Part shown: piece by piece, positions 17,301 through 25,661 of the stretch
How the letters are laid out: the number at the start of each line of letters is the position of its first letter
How positions within the stretch are numbered: the stretch's first letter is position 1
DNA from: Haliscomenobacter sp.
GTDB lineage: Bacteria; Bacteroidota; Bacteroidia; Chitinophagales; Saprospiraceae
DNA length: 64,000 bases
Direction: 5' to 3'
NCBI GenBank assembly: GCA_016707205.1
Contig: JADJHZ010000019.1
Location: 4,498-68,497, forward strand
Translations under genes and position numbers: made by a program
Notes under the pieces: model-generated
Databases searched by the model: none
What the model saw: only the letters and a program-made list of their open reading frames with translations
What the model was told of the DNA's origin: nothing

Positions 17301-18407
17301 AGTGCAACAGGGGGAACTTCCCCATATCGGTTTGTATGGAGCACCGGCGCTGCTGCGGCTTCGGCCCCGATCAATCCGGCCACCAATGGGGCCTATTTTT
17401 TAACAGTGACCGATAGCAACGGCTGTTTGGGCATGGATCAGATTGGGGTGACCGTAGTCGTCAATCCTACCGTTCGTGCCGGGAGCGATCAGAATATCTG
17501 TGCCGGAGCGGCAGTGGCCCTTACGGCGACCCCGGGCGGTGGTACAGCCCCTTACCGGTACGCCTGGACTACGGGGGATAGCCTGGCGTCTATTTCGGTT
17601 ACGCCTGCCTCTTCTTCTGTTTACTCTATTGTCCTTACGGATTCCAATAATTGTTCCGCATCGGATGAAGTACAGATTCAGGTGATCCCCATGCCGGTCG
17701 CTTCGATACAGGGAAGCAGCCAGGTTTGCCTGGGCAGCAGCGTTACCTTGACGGCTTCGGGGGGAAGTTCTTTTCAGTGGAACACCGGTAGTACGGCTTC
17801 ACGTATTTCGGTTTCACCAGGAGTTCGCACCGTTTACGAAGTCGTGGTCCTGAATAGTCCGAACTGCTCCGATACCACTTCGGTTACCGTAGAGGTGCTT
17901 CCCTTGCCAGCCGTTTCGCTTCCGGAACAAGTTACGCTGCGCCAGGGAGAAAGCCGGCAATTGGATGCAGGCAGCGGCGCGGATGCGTATCAATGGACTC
18001 CTACGGAAGGATTGAGTTGTACGGATTGCCCGGACCCGGTTCTCCAGCCCCAGGCAGGCGCCACGTATTGCGTGGCGGCAACCAAAGACGGATGCTCGGC
18101 CGAGGCATGCATCGAAGTGGCGGTTTCGGACGAATGCCCGGTGTTTGTGCCTAACGCGTTCAGTCCCAACGGCGATCAGGTCAACGACCTGTTTTGTCCG
18201 TACAGCAATTGCCTCCCGGAATTTACGCTGGAAGTGTATAGCCGCTGGGGCGCCTTATTGTTTGCAGGTACAGGATCGGAGGCCTGCTGGGATGGTAAAC
18301 AAGGAGGTCAGGACCAAAACAGCGGGGCCTATGTGTACAAAATCGAGGGAACAACCCTGAATGGAAAAAAAGTAGTTCTGGCTGGAGAATTCTCCCTGCT
18401 TCGATAA
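14364..18407 (+). CDS. Giant secreted SBBP-repeat protein with CHU_C (T9SS) C-terminal domain
   Basis: A 1347-aa surface or secreted protein. A signal peptide (to about residue 27, LQAQ) is followed by an N-terminal domain of about 230 residues beginning with the GFLENKGQIRDQ motif, as in the DUF7948 domain that precedes SBBP propellers. About seven SBBP repeats (258-712; recurring WG[ST]YYGG ... YAVG motifs every 63-65 residues) follow. Then come two Ig-like CHU-type domains with GG-x-LL and paired cysteines, four SprB/PKD-like repeats (PYRYAWSNGD, SVTDSxxC) and the gliding-associated C-terminal domain (from about 1256: VFVPNAFSPNGDQVNDLF ... GAYVYKI). That domain directs T9SS export. It is probably an adhesin-like surface protein. 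The start could be the ATG at 14364 or at 14370. Confidence 0.88.
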   Translation: MVMHGTRFPLLAFLLVFALSPWGLQAQEGPYGFLENKGQIRDQWGQPNPDALFLLPSGNGLQVQLRKDGFSYDAYRRDGAPGFEQERLWGGVLRMHRIDVVFAGANPDAWIEVRDPASDYLLYYPPGDTTAGIRVRHYRKIVYRDVYPHIDVEFVAWPDAQKPVEYNFLLKPGAKLSDIRMTYTGASKAEVEPDRISLPLSLGHLSERIPASFWQDNRQPLGIQYRKIETPSISANVISVGFQGVTGIIDRPLVIDPTPHLDWGSYYGGSDLDEGRGMALDRQGNAYAIGRTQSVSNIATAGVHQTTFAAGSDALIVKFNTSGARLWGAYYGGAGNDSGQAIEVDAQGNVYAVGATESANGIATPGAFQILFNAGNSDAFLVKLRPDGTRIWGTYFGGPDYEFGNDLAIDRAGNVFITGWTISSTGIATMGSHQPAYTGQLDGFVAKFNPGGARLWSTYFGDIGFDLGLSTVTDASGNVLISGWTSSTSAIATAGAYQTTYGGGDADAFILKFAGASGALQWGTYYGGAGNEYGDGLAADAAGNLYITGPVNSGNAHTTPGTHQTALRGVWDAFVAKFDPSGIRLWGTYFGGDGDESGYGIRADPAGSGAVFVSGFTNSANGIATADAHQIAYGGGLNDAFLAKFSSAGTQEWGSYFGGNAEDRGYGIDVDSAQVTYLVGWTASSSGIANAKGHQTAFGGGMSDILVARFSDCYAPPAPANTNDSTELVFCGSANTVLRALGEGALTWYDAPTGGTLLASGDSLVLSALTNTRAYYVQDSVCAASSTRTPVIVAVNPIPEAPVGTDVSACGGLQPFPALTLTTGAGLTADWYSSAAGGAPLLRDALTYSPTAPGIFYAETRNPATGCVSGSRTPVALTLNPTPSLSAGPDQEVCQGASFSIAALASSGTPPYRYAWSNGDTTAAITLLPASPATLSVSVTDSRACTAADQVVIRVNPAPIANAGPDLSVCSGQGATLNGSATGGTSPYRFVWSTGAAAASAPINPATNGAYFLTVTDSNGCLGMDQIGVTVVVNPTVRAGSDQNICAGAAVALTATPGGGTAPYRYAWTTGDSLASISVTPASSSVYSIVLTDSNNCSASDEVQIQVIPMPVASIQGSSQVCLGSSVTLTASGGSSFQWNTGSTASRISVSPGVRTVYEVVVLNSPNCSDTTSVTVEVLPLPAVSLPEQVTLRQGESRQLDAGSGADAYQWTPTEGLSCTDCPDPVLQPQAGATYCVAATKDGCSAEACIEVAVSDECPVFVPNAFSPNGDQVNDLFCPYSNCLPEFTLEVYSRWGALLFAGTGSEACWDGKQGGQDQNSGAYVYKIEGTTLNGKKVVLAGEFSLLR

Positions 18408-18457
18408 ATAGGACGAAAAGATTCTTGAAAAATCAGTTAATTTTGGATTCGGCGGAT

Positions 18458-18483
18458 AAAAATGCCCGAGTTGGGTATTTTTG
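18458..18483 (+). terminator. Intrinsic terminator
   Basis: AAAAATGCCC / GGGTATTTTT with loop GAGTT, one G-U pair and a T-run, 50 nt after the surface-protein stop. Confidence 0.75.
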
Positions 18484-18498
18484 TCATTAGGCTTGTTA

Positions 18499-18557
18499 CG
18501 ATGGGTCAGCGCGGTGGGGAAATAACCCTTTTTTACTCGTGCAGATTCCCATCGCAA
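18499..18557 (+). repeat. About 60-nt repeat element, copy A
   Basis: The element is bounded by CGATGGGTCAGCG and GATTCCCATCGCAA, whose ends (CGATGGG/CCCATCG) pair. It is strongly similar to the reverse complement of 21256-21316. It ends 37 nt before the glgB start codon and contains an ACCCTTTTTTACTCG core conserved in both copies. Confidence 0.6.
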
Positions 18558-18594
18558 CCAGTTTATTAGCCTTTTCACCTTTTAGTTTTCTACT

Positions 18595-20553
18595 ATGAAC
18601 TCAGTAATCCCTCATAGCCTCTTCACGGAATACGACATCTATCTGTTCAAATCCGGGAAGCATTTCCGGATCTATGAAAAGATGGGGAGCCATATAGCGG
18701 ATGTAGAAGGCGAAACCGGCGTTAATTTTGCCGTGTGGGCTCCTAACGCTCAGCAGGTATCAGTGGTTGGTAATTTCAACCATTGGAACCAGCAGTCGCA
18801 TCCCCTCCTCCCCAGACTGGACGAGTCGGGTATCTGGGAAGGGTTTATTCCCGGGATTGGGAAAGGGGAGCTCTACAAATACCATATACAGACCATCGAG
18901 GGGCGGCATCTGGAAAAAGGAGACCCGTATGCTTTTTTTTGGGAAATTCCGCCCAATACGGCTTCCATTGTCTGGGATCAGGATTACCACTGGCAAGACG
19001 CTTCCTGGATGGAGCGGCGCCAAAGCCTGGCAGGCAAACCGCAACCGTATTCGGTGTACGAGGTACATTTGCCTTCGTGGAAAAAGCGCCCGGGCACGTC
19101 CTTATCGCTGGGCTATCGCCAACTGGCGGAAGAATTGGTTCCCTACGTCAAAGACATGGGTTATACCCACGTCGAGTTGCTTCCAGTAATGGAACACCCG
19201 TATTATCCCTCCTGGGGGTATCAGGTAACGGGGTATTTTGCCTCCACCAGCCGGCTTGGGACGCCCCAGGATTTCAAGTATCTGGTGGATGCGTTTCACC
19301 AGGCGGGCATTGGGGTGATCCTGGATTGGGTGCCTTCCCATTTTCCGACCGATGCATTTGGATTGGCCCAGTTTGACGGCACGTACCTCTATGAGCACGC
19401 CGACCCGCGCAAGGGGTTTCATCCCGACTGGAAAAGCGCTATCTTCAATTTTGGACGCACCGAAGTCCGGAATTTTCTGATTTCCAATGCGATATTCTGG
19501 CTCGATCAGTTTCACGCCGATGGCCTTCGGGTGGATGCCGTGGCCTCTATGCTGTACCTGGATTATTCGAGGGAAGAAGGGGAGTGGCTCCCCAACCAAT
19601 ATGGTGGGAAAGAAAACATAGAAGCGATCTCTTTCCTGCGGGAGTTCAACGAAACGGTATATAAAGAATTTCCGGATGCCATCAGCATCGCAGAAGAATC
19701 CACTGCCTGGTCCGGGGTATCGCATCCAACATATTCCGGCGGGCTGGGTTTCGGGCAGAAATGGATGATGGGATGGATGCACGACACCTTGAATTTCTTC
19801 AAAAACGACCCGGTTTACCGAAAATTTCACCACGGCCAGATCACCTTCAGCCTGATCTATGCCTTCACGGAGAACTTCATGCTGCCGCTTTCCCACGATG
19901 AGGTCGTGCACGGCAAAGGCAGCCTGATCGGACGCATGCCCGGCGATGAATGGCAGCGCTTTGCCAATCTCCGCTTGCTGTATGGGTACATGTACGGCCA
20001 CCCGGGGAGCAAGTTGCTGTTTATGGGCAGCGAGTTCGCCCAAACCACCGAATGGAACATTGAAACGGGGCTGGCCTGGGATCTCACCTCGAGCGATTAC
20101 CATCAGGGGGTGCAACGATGGGTGCGCCGCCTCAACGAATTTTACCGCTCCCACCAGGCGCTCTATGAACAGCAATTTTCCGGCGACGGATTTGAGTGGG
20201 TCGACCATGGGGATTCCAACAACTCCATCCTCAGCTTTTTGCGCAAAGATAAAGAGCAGGCGCCGCTTGTGGTGGTCTGCAATTTTACCCCCGTTTCCCG
20301 GCCGGAATTCCGCGTGGGCGTACCTTTTGAGGGGGTTTGGAAAGAAGTACTGAATAGCGATGAAAAAACGTATGGGGGCACCGGCGACCATCTCAACGGC
20401 ATGCACCACACAGAGGAGATCGAATGGAACGGAAGACCCTATTCCATCGCAATTAAAATAGCTCCTCTGGCGGTAATGGCATTTGAAATGGAAACCCCGC
20501 CGGTTAAAAAAACAGCTCCTAAAGGCACAAAAACAAAGGGAGCGAACGATTAG
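18595..20553 (+). CDS. glgB: 1,4-alpha-glucan branching enzyme
   Basis: Cytoplasmic GH13 enzyme (EC 2.4.1.18) that makes alpha-1,6 branches in glycogen. It has 652 aa, close to the usual length of short-N-terminus GlgB. An N-terminal CBM48 (about 30-125: VNFAVWAPNAQQVSVVGNFN) precedes the TIM barrel. Catalytic residues line up with E. coli GlgB: nucleophile D314 in LRVDAVASML, acid/base E367 in AEEST and D435 in LSHDEVVHGK. The spacings of 53 and 68 residues equal those of the E. coli enzyme. An all-beta C-domain follows. The tail is Lys-rich and carries VKKTAPK (637-643), also found in the CBM48-HhH protein's linker. The stop codon overlaps the stop of the convergent neighbour. Confidence 0.97.
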   Translation: MNSVIPHSLFTEYDIYLFKSGKHFRIYEKMGSHIADVEGETGVNFAVWAPNAQQVSVVGNFNHWNQQSHPLLPRLDESGIWEGFIPGIGKGELYKYHIQTIEGRHLEKGDPYAFFWEIPPNTASIVWDQDYHWQDASWMERRQSLAGKPQPYSVYEVHLPSWKKRPGTSLSLGYRQLAEELVPYVKDMGYTHVELLPVMEHPYYPSWGYQVTGYFASTSRLGTPQDFKYLVDAFHQAGIGVILDWVPSHFPTDAFGLAQFDGTYLYEHADPRKGFHPDWKSAIFNFGRTEVRNFLISNAIFWLDQFHADGLRVDAVASMLYLDYSREEGEWLPNQYGGKENIEAISFLREFNETVYKEFPDAISIAEESTAWSGVSHPTYSGGLGFGQKWMMGWMHDTLNFFKNDPVYRKFHHGQITFSLIYAFTENFMLPLSHDEVVHGKGSLIGRMPGDEWQRFANLRLLYGYMYGHPGSKLLFMGSEFAQTTEWNIETGLAWDLTSSDYHQGVQRWVRRLNEFYRSHQALYEQQFSGDGFEWVDHGDSNNSILSFLRKDKEQAPLVVVCNFTPVSRPEFRVGVPFEGVWKEVLNSDEKTYGGTGDHLNGMHHTEEIEWNGRPYSIAIKIAPLAVMAFEMETPPVKKTAPKGTKTKGAND

Positions 20554-20984
20554 GATCCGGAAATTCCAAGGAAAAAGACCAGCCCCTGCAGGCGGTATCC
20601 GGTCTTCCCTTTTGGAATAATTTCATCCGATTTCATCTTTTGGCGTATCAGGCGATACACCCCTTTGTATAATTCTCCGTTGAATTCCAGTTCGCCCTGT
20701 TTACCTCCCACCGAATCCCCTACCGAAAAGATCAGGATAAACCCGTACTCTCCGTAAACCGGACGGTCCAAAAACGCGCCTGCCTGGATAGTTTCCTCCA
20801 TTCCCAGGGGCCGGATGGGGTCTTTCATGTTGGGGCCGGGGGGGTTCAGAGGACTATCTTTGGCGGACATAGTGCCGTCCGTAACGATTATGGTCAGGCC
20901 TTTTCCTTTAGCTTGTCCCTGAAACTGCGCGAAAGAAAAGAGTGGAAGGAAAAGAAGGAACAGGGTGAAAATCCGTGCGTTCAT
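20550..20984 (-). CDS. Secreted hypothetical protein (144 aa)
   Basis: It begins with a clear signal peptide (MNARIFTLFLLFLPLFSFA-Q), and the mature part is about 124 residues of mainly beta character (LTIIVTDGTMSA, YGFILIFSVGD, GYRLQGLVFFL). No family is recognised. It is probably periplasmic. The gene is convergent with glgB and their stop codons overlap by 3-4 nt. No sign of an operon partner. Confidence 0.65.
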   Translation of the reverse strand: MNARIFTLFLLFLPLFSFAQFQGQAKGKGLTIIVTDGTMSAKDSPLNPPGPNMKDPIRPLGMEETIQAGAFLDRPVYGEYGFILIFSVGDSVGGKQGELEFNGELYKGVYRLIRQKMKSDEIIPKGKTGYRLQGLVFFLGISGS

Positions 20985-21168
20985 AGTTCGATGGTTTCTG
21001 CGGTGATTACAAAAGCGCGCCCAACATTGGGTTTAACGGTAATGATTGGTTGTTGAAACAATGTAATATAAACAAAAAGTAAATATAGCCTTCAAAAGCG
21101 ATTCGGCCAACTCCAAACAGGTTGTTTGAATAAAAAAAACTGCTTTTCTCCGAATTAAATTGTTAAAA

Positions 21169-21213
21169 CCCCTGAAAATCTTTCCGTCACTTAAACGGAA
21201 AGCCTTTCAGGGG
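21169..21213 (-). terminator. Intrinsic terminator of the VWA gene
   Basis: CCCCTGAAAATCTTTCCG (21169-21186) pairs with 21196-21213 in 16 of 18 positions. On the minus strand the stem is followed by TTTT. Confidence 0.65.
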
Positions 21214-21255
21214 GGCGAAAGCCGAACGTTTTGTTCTAAAAAATCAGCAGACGTA

Positions 21256-21316
21256 TTGCGATGGGAATCAACGCGAGTTAAAAAGGGCTTCTTTTTTCCA
21301 TCACGCTGACCCATCG
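21256..21316 (-). repeat. About 60-nt repeat element, copy B (inverted)
   Basis: On the minus strand it reads CGATGGGTCAGCG ... CCCTTTTTAACTCG ... GATTCCCATCGCAA, matching copy A at 18499-18557. It ends 8 nt from the stop codon of the VWA gene. Confidence 0.6.
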
Positions 21317-21324
21317 CCACAAGT

Positions 21325-23238
21325 CTAGTTTTTATCCGCATTTAATTCCGGCTTGCCAAGCTTCATCGCCGTATCGATCATTTGCAGGAATTCCCTTCGG
21401 TATCCATGCGTGTCGGATTCTTTGGCTGCAGCGGATTGGGCCAGCTGGTAGCAATGAGCGTAGGTGGCTTCTCCTTTGAATTCTGATTGCCGCAACAACA
21501 TGCCGAATTCTGCCACGGAAGCAGCCCAGCGGAAGTTTTCGCTGGTTGTATTCAGGAGTTTAGCAGGGCCTGCAACAGGTTTTTCCAGCAACCGGCTTTC
21601 CGTACCCTGGGGTTCTTTATAGCGCAGTTTGATGTTCAGCCACTCTCTGGAGGCGCTTTGGGGCCCAGAGGAGGACGGTTCCTTTTGGTATTTCAACGGA
21701 TCGACGCTGCCCAGGAGATTGGTCTCCACCCCAACGGGGATGATTTCATACAAAGCGGTCACGGTATGCCCCGCGCCCATTTCGCCAGCGTCTTTTTGGT
21801 CGTCGTTGAAGTCTTCTTTGGCCAGGAGCCGGTTTTCGTACCCGATCAGCCGGTAGCCCTGAATTTTGGCGGAGTTGAATTCGATCTGGAGTTTGACGTC
21901 TTTGGCGATGGCAAACAGGGTTCCGCCGAATTCGCGAACCAGCACTTTTTTGGCTTCTTCGATCTCGTCGATGTAATAATGGTTGCCGTTGCCTTTATCC
22001 GCCAGTTCCTGCATTTTGTGGTCTTTGTAGTTGCCCATGCCAAAACCAAGAGCAGTAAGGAACACCCCGCTTTCGCGTTCTTTTTCGATCAGTCGGACGA
22101 GTTCGCCCTCGCTGCTTATCCCTACGTTAAAATCGCCATCGGTGGCTAGTATGACCCGGTTATTCCCGTTTTTAGCCAGGTTTTCCTTGGCGATCCGGTA
22201 AGCCAGTTGAATACCTGCCCCGCCTGCAGTAGACCCGCCGGCCTCCAGCTTGTCAATTGCGGCTTTGATCGCTTGTTTGTCGCTTCCAGGGGTAGGGGGA
22301 AGGACGAGCCCAGCGGCGCCGGCATACACCACGATGGCTACCCGGTCTTGCTCGCGAAGTTGGTCGGCGAGCAGCTTGAACGACGCTTTGAGCAGGGGGA
22401 GTTTGTTGGGTTGGTCCATACTGCCGGACACATCGATCAGGAACACGAGGTTGGAGGGCGGAAGGTTTTCTGCCGGGATCCGCTTGCCTTGCAGGCCGAT
22501 CGCCAATAGGTTATGCTTGGGTTGCCAGGGGCAGGGGCCTAGTTCTGTATATACGGCAAACGGGTGTTCCCCATTGGGTTGTTCGTAATCATAGGTGAAA
22601 TAGTTGACCATTTCTTCTATACGGACCGCGTCAGCTGGGGGCATTTGCCCGTTTTTCAGGAAACGGCGCAAATTGCTGTAGGAGGCGGCGTCCACATCGA
22701 TGGAGAACGTGGAAAGCGGGTCGTCGCCCACTTTGCGGAAGCGATTGTCCTGGATATGGCCGTATTCCTCCGTGTTCCATCCTTGCAGGGGCTCGCCCAT
22801 CAAGCGGGGAGCTGCGCCGGAATAAGGGGCAGATGCAGGAGCGTAAGATGGGGAAGAAGGCAGGCTCTGCCTCGATTTAGTCATAGCGAGACTTATCTGC
22901 TGGAACTCCATCGCTTCCTTGAATTCCTCAGCAGGAAAACGCAAAGATACCTTTTGCCCGGAGCAAACGTTTTGTTCCCGGAGGGTACCATAACTGAGAT
23001 GGGTCGCGACAAGCGTAACGCAGCGCTGGCTGATGCCAAGGGAAAACTCCCCTGTGGCGCTGCTGTAAACCGTGTCGGTTTCATTTTCGGCGCTGATGGC
23101 CGTGTAGGCCAGAGGCCGTCCATCCGGTGTAAGCACGATGCCGGTAACGGTGTACCGTGTGGGCGCCGAACCTGGAGCGGTTGGGATCTGGCCGGCCAGG
23201 AATCCCAATAACAGGGCGAAGGAAAGGTTTTGGATCAT
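21325..23238 (-). CDS. VWA-domain protein (YfbK-like) with CarboxypepD_reg domain
   Basis: A 637-aa exported protein. The start at 23238 gives a signal peptide (MIQNLSFALLLGFLAG). An N-terminal regulatory-like domain (about 27-110, VTGIVLTPDGRPLAYTAI) leads to the vWF_A N-terminal region (TFSIDVDAASYSNLRRFL). A VWA domain with an intact metal site follows (DVSGS at 269-273), with the DUF3520-type C-terminal region (around 430-620). E. coli YfbK shares the VWA plus DUF3520 layout; its function is unclear. The gene is divergent from the ECF sigma/anti-sigma pair (94 nt apart), which suggests they form one regulatory unit. Confidence 0.88.
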   Translation of the reverse strand: MIQNLSFALLLGFLAGQIPTAPGSAPTRYTVTGIVLTPDGRPLAYTAISAENETDTVYSSATGEFSLGISQRCVTLVATHLSYGTLREQNVCSGQKVSLRFPAEEFKEAMEFQQISLAMTKSRQSLPSSPSYAPASAPYSGAAPRLMGEPLQGWNTEEYGHIQDNRFRKVGDDPLSTFSIDVDAASYSNLRRFLKNGQMPPADAVRIEEMVNYFTYDYEQPNGEHPFAVYTELGPCPWQPKHNLLAIGLQGKRIPAENLPPSNLVFLIDVSGSMDQPNKLPLLKASFKLLADQLREQDRVAIVVYAGAAGLVLPPTPGSDKQAIKAAIDKLEAGGSTAGGAGIQLAYRIAKENLAKNGNNRVILATDGDFNVGISSEGELVRLIEKERESGVFLTALGFGMGNYKDHKMQELADKGNGNHYYIDEIEEAKKVLVREFGGTLFAIAKDVKLQIEFNSAKIQGYRLIGYENRLLAKEDFNDDQKDAGEMGAGHTVTALYEIIPVGVETNLLGSVDPLKYQKEPSSSGPQSASREWLNIKLRYKEPQGTESRLLEKPVAGPAKLLNTTSENFRWAASVAEFGMLLRQSEFKGEATYAHCYQLAQSAAAKESDTHGYRREFLQMIDTAMKLGKPELNADKN

Positions 23239-23331
23239 GGTTCTTGTTTTCTCACAGGATGCCCGAGGGATGAGGTTTACACAGACAAATCGAAAATTTT
23301 CAGTCAAAGTCAGTAAATTGCCCGCTCAGGA

Positions 23332-23925
23332 ATGATCCATACAAAAGAATCCATGCGCTTTCGCCTACCTCAAAAATCCGGACCGGAGCGCGACGCCGAA
23401 CTCCTCGAACAATACCGCACGGAAAAAGACCTGCGCGTATTGGGCCGCCTATATGCGCGGTATATGGATCTGGTATACGGCCTTTGTCTGAAATACCTTA
23501 AGAACGAAGAAAAGGCGTCGGATGCGGTCATGGAAATTTTTGAAGTGCTGGTACAAAAAGCCCTTCAGCATGAAATCCGGGAGTTCAAGCCCTGGCTGTA
23601 TGTGCTGGCAAAAAATCACTGCCTGATGCTGTTGAGGAAGTCAGGCAAGCTACAGGAACAAACTTTTGACCCCGCCGTTATGTATTCGCTTAGCCCGGAG
23701 CATCTTTCGGAGGATAGCGATGCAGAGACCCGGGAGGCTCAGCTCAAACGGCTTGAGGCATGTATAGAACGGCTTCCTGATGAACAGAGACACTGCATCC
23801 GTTTGTTTTATCTGGAAAATCTGAGCTATAAAACCATAGCTGGCCAGGAAAAACTGGATCTCGGCTCGGTTCGTTCTCATATTCAGAATGGCCGCAGGAA
23901 TTTGCGAAATTGTATGGAATCGTGA
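23332..23925 (+). CDS. ECF-type RNA polymerase sigma-70 family factor
   Basis: A 197-aa sigma factor (190 aa if translation starts at the ATG at 23353, MRFRLPQKSG, which is also reasonable). Region 2 is at about residues 35-105 (YARYMDLVYGLCLKYLKNEEKASDAVMEIFEVL) and region 4 at about 140-197 (LPDEQRHCIRLFYLENLSYKTIAGQEKL). No anti-sigma-sensitive extra domain. The stop overlaps the GTG start of the next gene (GTGA at 23922-23925), so the two are translationally coupled, as is usual for an ECF sigma factor and its membrane regulator. Confidence 0.9.
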   Translation: MIHTKESMRFRLPQKSGPERDAELLEQYRTEKDLRVLGRLYARYMDLVYGLCLKYLKNEEKASDAVMEIFEVLVQKALQHEIREFKPWLYVLAKNHCLMLLRKSGKLQEQTFDPAVMYSLSPEHLSEDSDAETREAQLKRLEACIERLPDEQRHCIRLFYLENLSYKTIAGQEKLDLGSVRSHIQNGRRNLRNCMES

Positions 23926-25119
23926 AAACACCAAAAGAAGGGAACGATCTGTTGCGCCAATGGCTGGAAGGCTGGGCAAACCGCTTCGGGGAAAACCGCC
24001 TCGACGAAGCGGCAAGCCGCGACCCGTTCCTCGCCGAAGCGCTGGAGGGGTATCGCAGTCTGGCATCCAAAGACCACGAGGAAACCCTTCACGTCCTCAA
24101 TAAACGCCTTGGCCGGCGTAGCCGGCCTTCTATTTCCTGGAGCACCGGGTGGCGGGTTGCAGCCGCTTTGGCGGTATTGGTTGTTGTTGCCTGGGCCGTT
24201 TGGAGGGTATCCGATCCTTTTGGCCAGTCTGATTCGCTGGCTCAGGATACGGCGCCATTAACCAAAACGCAGCCAGCGCCTCAGGAGCCAGCGTCCTCTG
24301 AAGCCCTTGAAGAAGAAACAAAAACCGCTCCGCCTATTGCATCCAAAGCGAAAAAAGCCAGGCCGGTGAAACCGGCGCCTGCCCCCATTCCATCAGAGGG
24401 TCCGGTGAAAATCCTCGACTTGCCTACCGCCTTTAAAGAAGAGGCGCAACCGAAAGCTTCCCGGCAGGAAGAAGCCAGCGAATACCGCACTACCGCAAGC
24501 AGGGGAGAGCCTCCTGTCCCCGCGGCCGTTGCTTTGGCAGATCCTTTGGCCGGTAAGGTGACCGACGAACAAGGCAGGCCCTTGTCCAATGTCGAAGTAG
24601 GTTGGGAAAATCTGCGTATTGCCACCCGCTCTGATGCAAACGGGAACTTCCTCATCCCTCAGGATTCCGACAGCAAAACCCTGGTCTTTCGGCAGAATGG
24701 AAAAACAACCTCCTTTACCCCTCAACAGGCGTCTCCCTTTACGGTGGTGCTAGGCAACCAGGCCAGTCCTCCGGAAGCCATGGCCCGTAGCATGGCTAAA
24801 TCCGTCAGCCCGGAATCGGCGAAAACGGCGCTAGCTGTCCATACCCCGGCTCCGGAAGGAGGATTCCCCCGCTTTTAATGCCTATATCCAAAGGAATGTA
24901 CGTTACCCTGCGCTAGCCCTCCAATCCCGTGTAGAAGGCGCCGTTGCCGTAGAGTTTTCCATCCCCGCCGCTGGAATCCCTTCCGATTTCCAACTGCTGG
25001 AAAATCCAGGCTACGGCCTCGATCTGGAAGCGATCCGCCTCCTGCAAAACGGCCCCCGTTGGATAGCCGCTTTTCCCGGGCAGCGCTATGTCTATACGGT
25101 GGTGTTTAAGCTCCCTTAA
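23922..25119 (+). pseudogene. Membrane anti-sigma-like protein with CarboxypepD_reg and TonB C-terminal domain, frameshifted
   Basis: Translation starts at GTG 23922, overlapping the sigma stop. The N-terminal cytosolic part (about 1-75) precedes one membrane helix (about 78-97, AAALAVLVVVAWAVW), a Pro/Ala/Lys-rich periplasmic linker and a regulatory-like domain (about 206-270, GKVTDEQGRPLSNVEVGW). The reading frame stops at 24878, but the next frame continues NAYIQRNVRYPALALQSRVEG ... YVYTVVFKLP to 25119, a TonB C-terminal domain. Removing one C from CCCCC at 24866-24870 restores GGFPAFNAYIQ, the usual start of that domain, and gives 398 aa. The anti-sigma role is inferred from position and topology. 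The indel is probably a sequencing or assembly error. Confidence 0.8.
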
Positions 25120-25148
25120 CTTTTCCTCTGGCAGTATTCATTCCAAGG

Positions 25149-25661
25149 TTACCATCCTCTGTATTGTGGCGGTTTGATCTCTTGGAGCCGCAAATAAACC
25201 AGGAGTTGGCCCCGGTGGTGGGTCATGTGGTCGTTGAGAAGCGCTACGATCTGACGCTTATTCATAGGCCCTGCAAAAAATTTGACCTCTTCCTCCAAAG
25301 CTGCCGCCGGGAGTTGGGCTACGGCCAAAGTGGAAAGTCGAAACTCTTCCCGGATAATCTCGATCACCTGTAGCTTCGTATACTCTTTTTTCTTGAAGTC
25401 CGTATTCGATTTTTGGCCGTTCAGATAGGCGGTACTTAACCAGGATACGTTACCCATCATGTGAAGCAATTGCTCTTTGAAGGTCATTTCTTCCGGCGTG
25501 GGTTTGAAATCGTAGTGATTTTCCGGCATGAGTTCGGCCACTTCCAGCGTATACGCCATAGCGTTCGCCCATTTTTTGCCAAAATCCCGAATAAATCCGT
25601 CTTGCTGGGCATGCCCAAAACAAGAAAGGAGAACCAGGTTAAAGAGGAATAAGTATTTCAT
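25149..25661 (-). CDS. Exported DinB-family protein
   Basis: 170 aa with a signal peptide (MKYLFLFNLVLLSCFGHA-Q), then a DinB/YfiT-like four-helix bundle. The metal-ligand histidines are visible: one in LLHMMGNVSW, and the HMTHHRGQ motif near the C-terminus. Family members are metal-dependent thiol transferases or of unknown function. Exported DinB proteins are common in Bacteroidota and their substrates are unknown. The gene is convergent with the sigma/anti-sigma operon, 29 nt away. Confidence 0.88.
   Translation of the reverse strand: MKYLFLFNLVLLSCFGHAQQDGFIRDFGKKWANAMAYTLEVAELMPENHYDFKPTPEEMTFKEQLLHMMGNVSWLSTAYLNGQKSNTDFKKKEYTKLQVIEIIREEFRLSTLAVAQLPAAALEEEVKFFAGPMNKRQIVALLNDHMTHHRGQLLVYLRLQEIKPPQYRGW

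Larger units (their letters stand above)
20985..21324. other. 340-nt intergenic region
   Basis: It holds the terminator of the VWA gene (21169-21213) and repeat copy B (21256-21316). The AT-rich part (about 21040-21160) presumably carries the promoter of the small secreted protein, but no consensus box is clear. Confidence 0.5.

Noticed and set aside
19102..20409. A 435-codon open frame antisense to glgB
   Set aside because: Shadow of glgB; no recognisable domain and no ribosome site.
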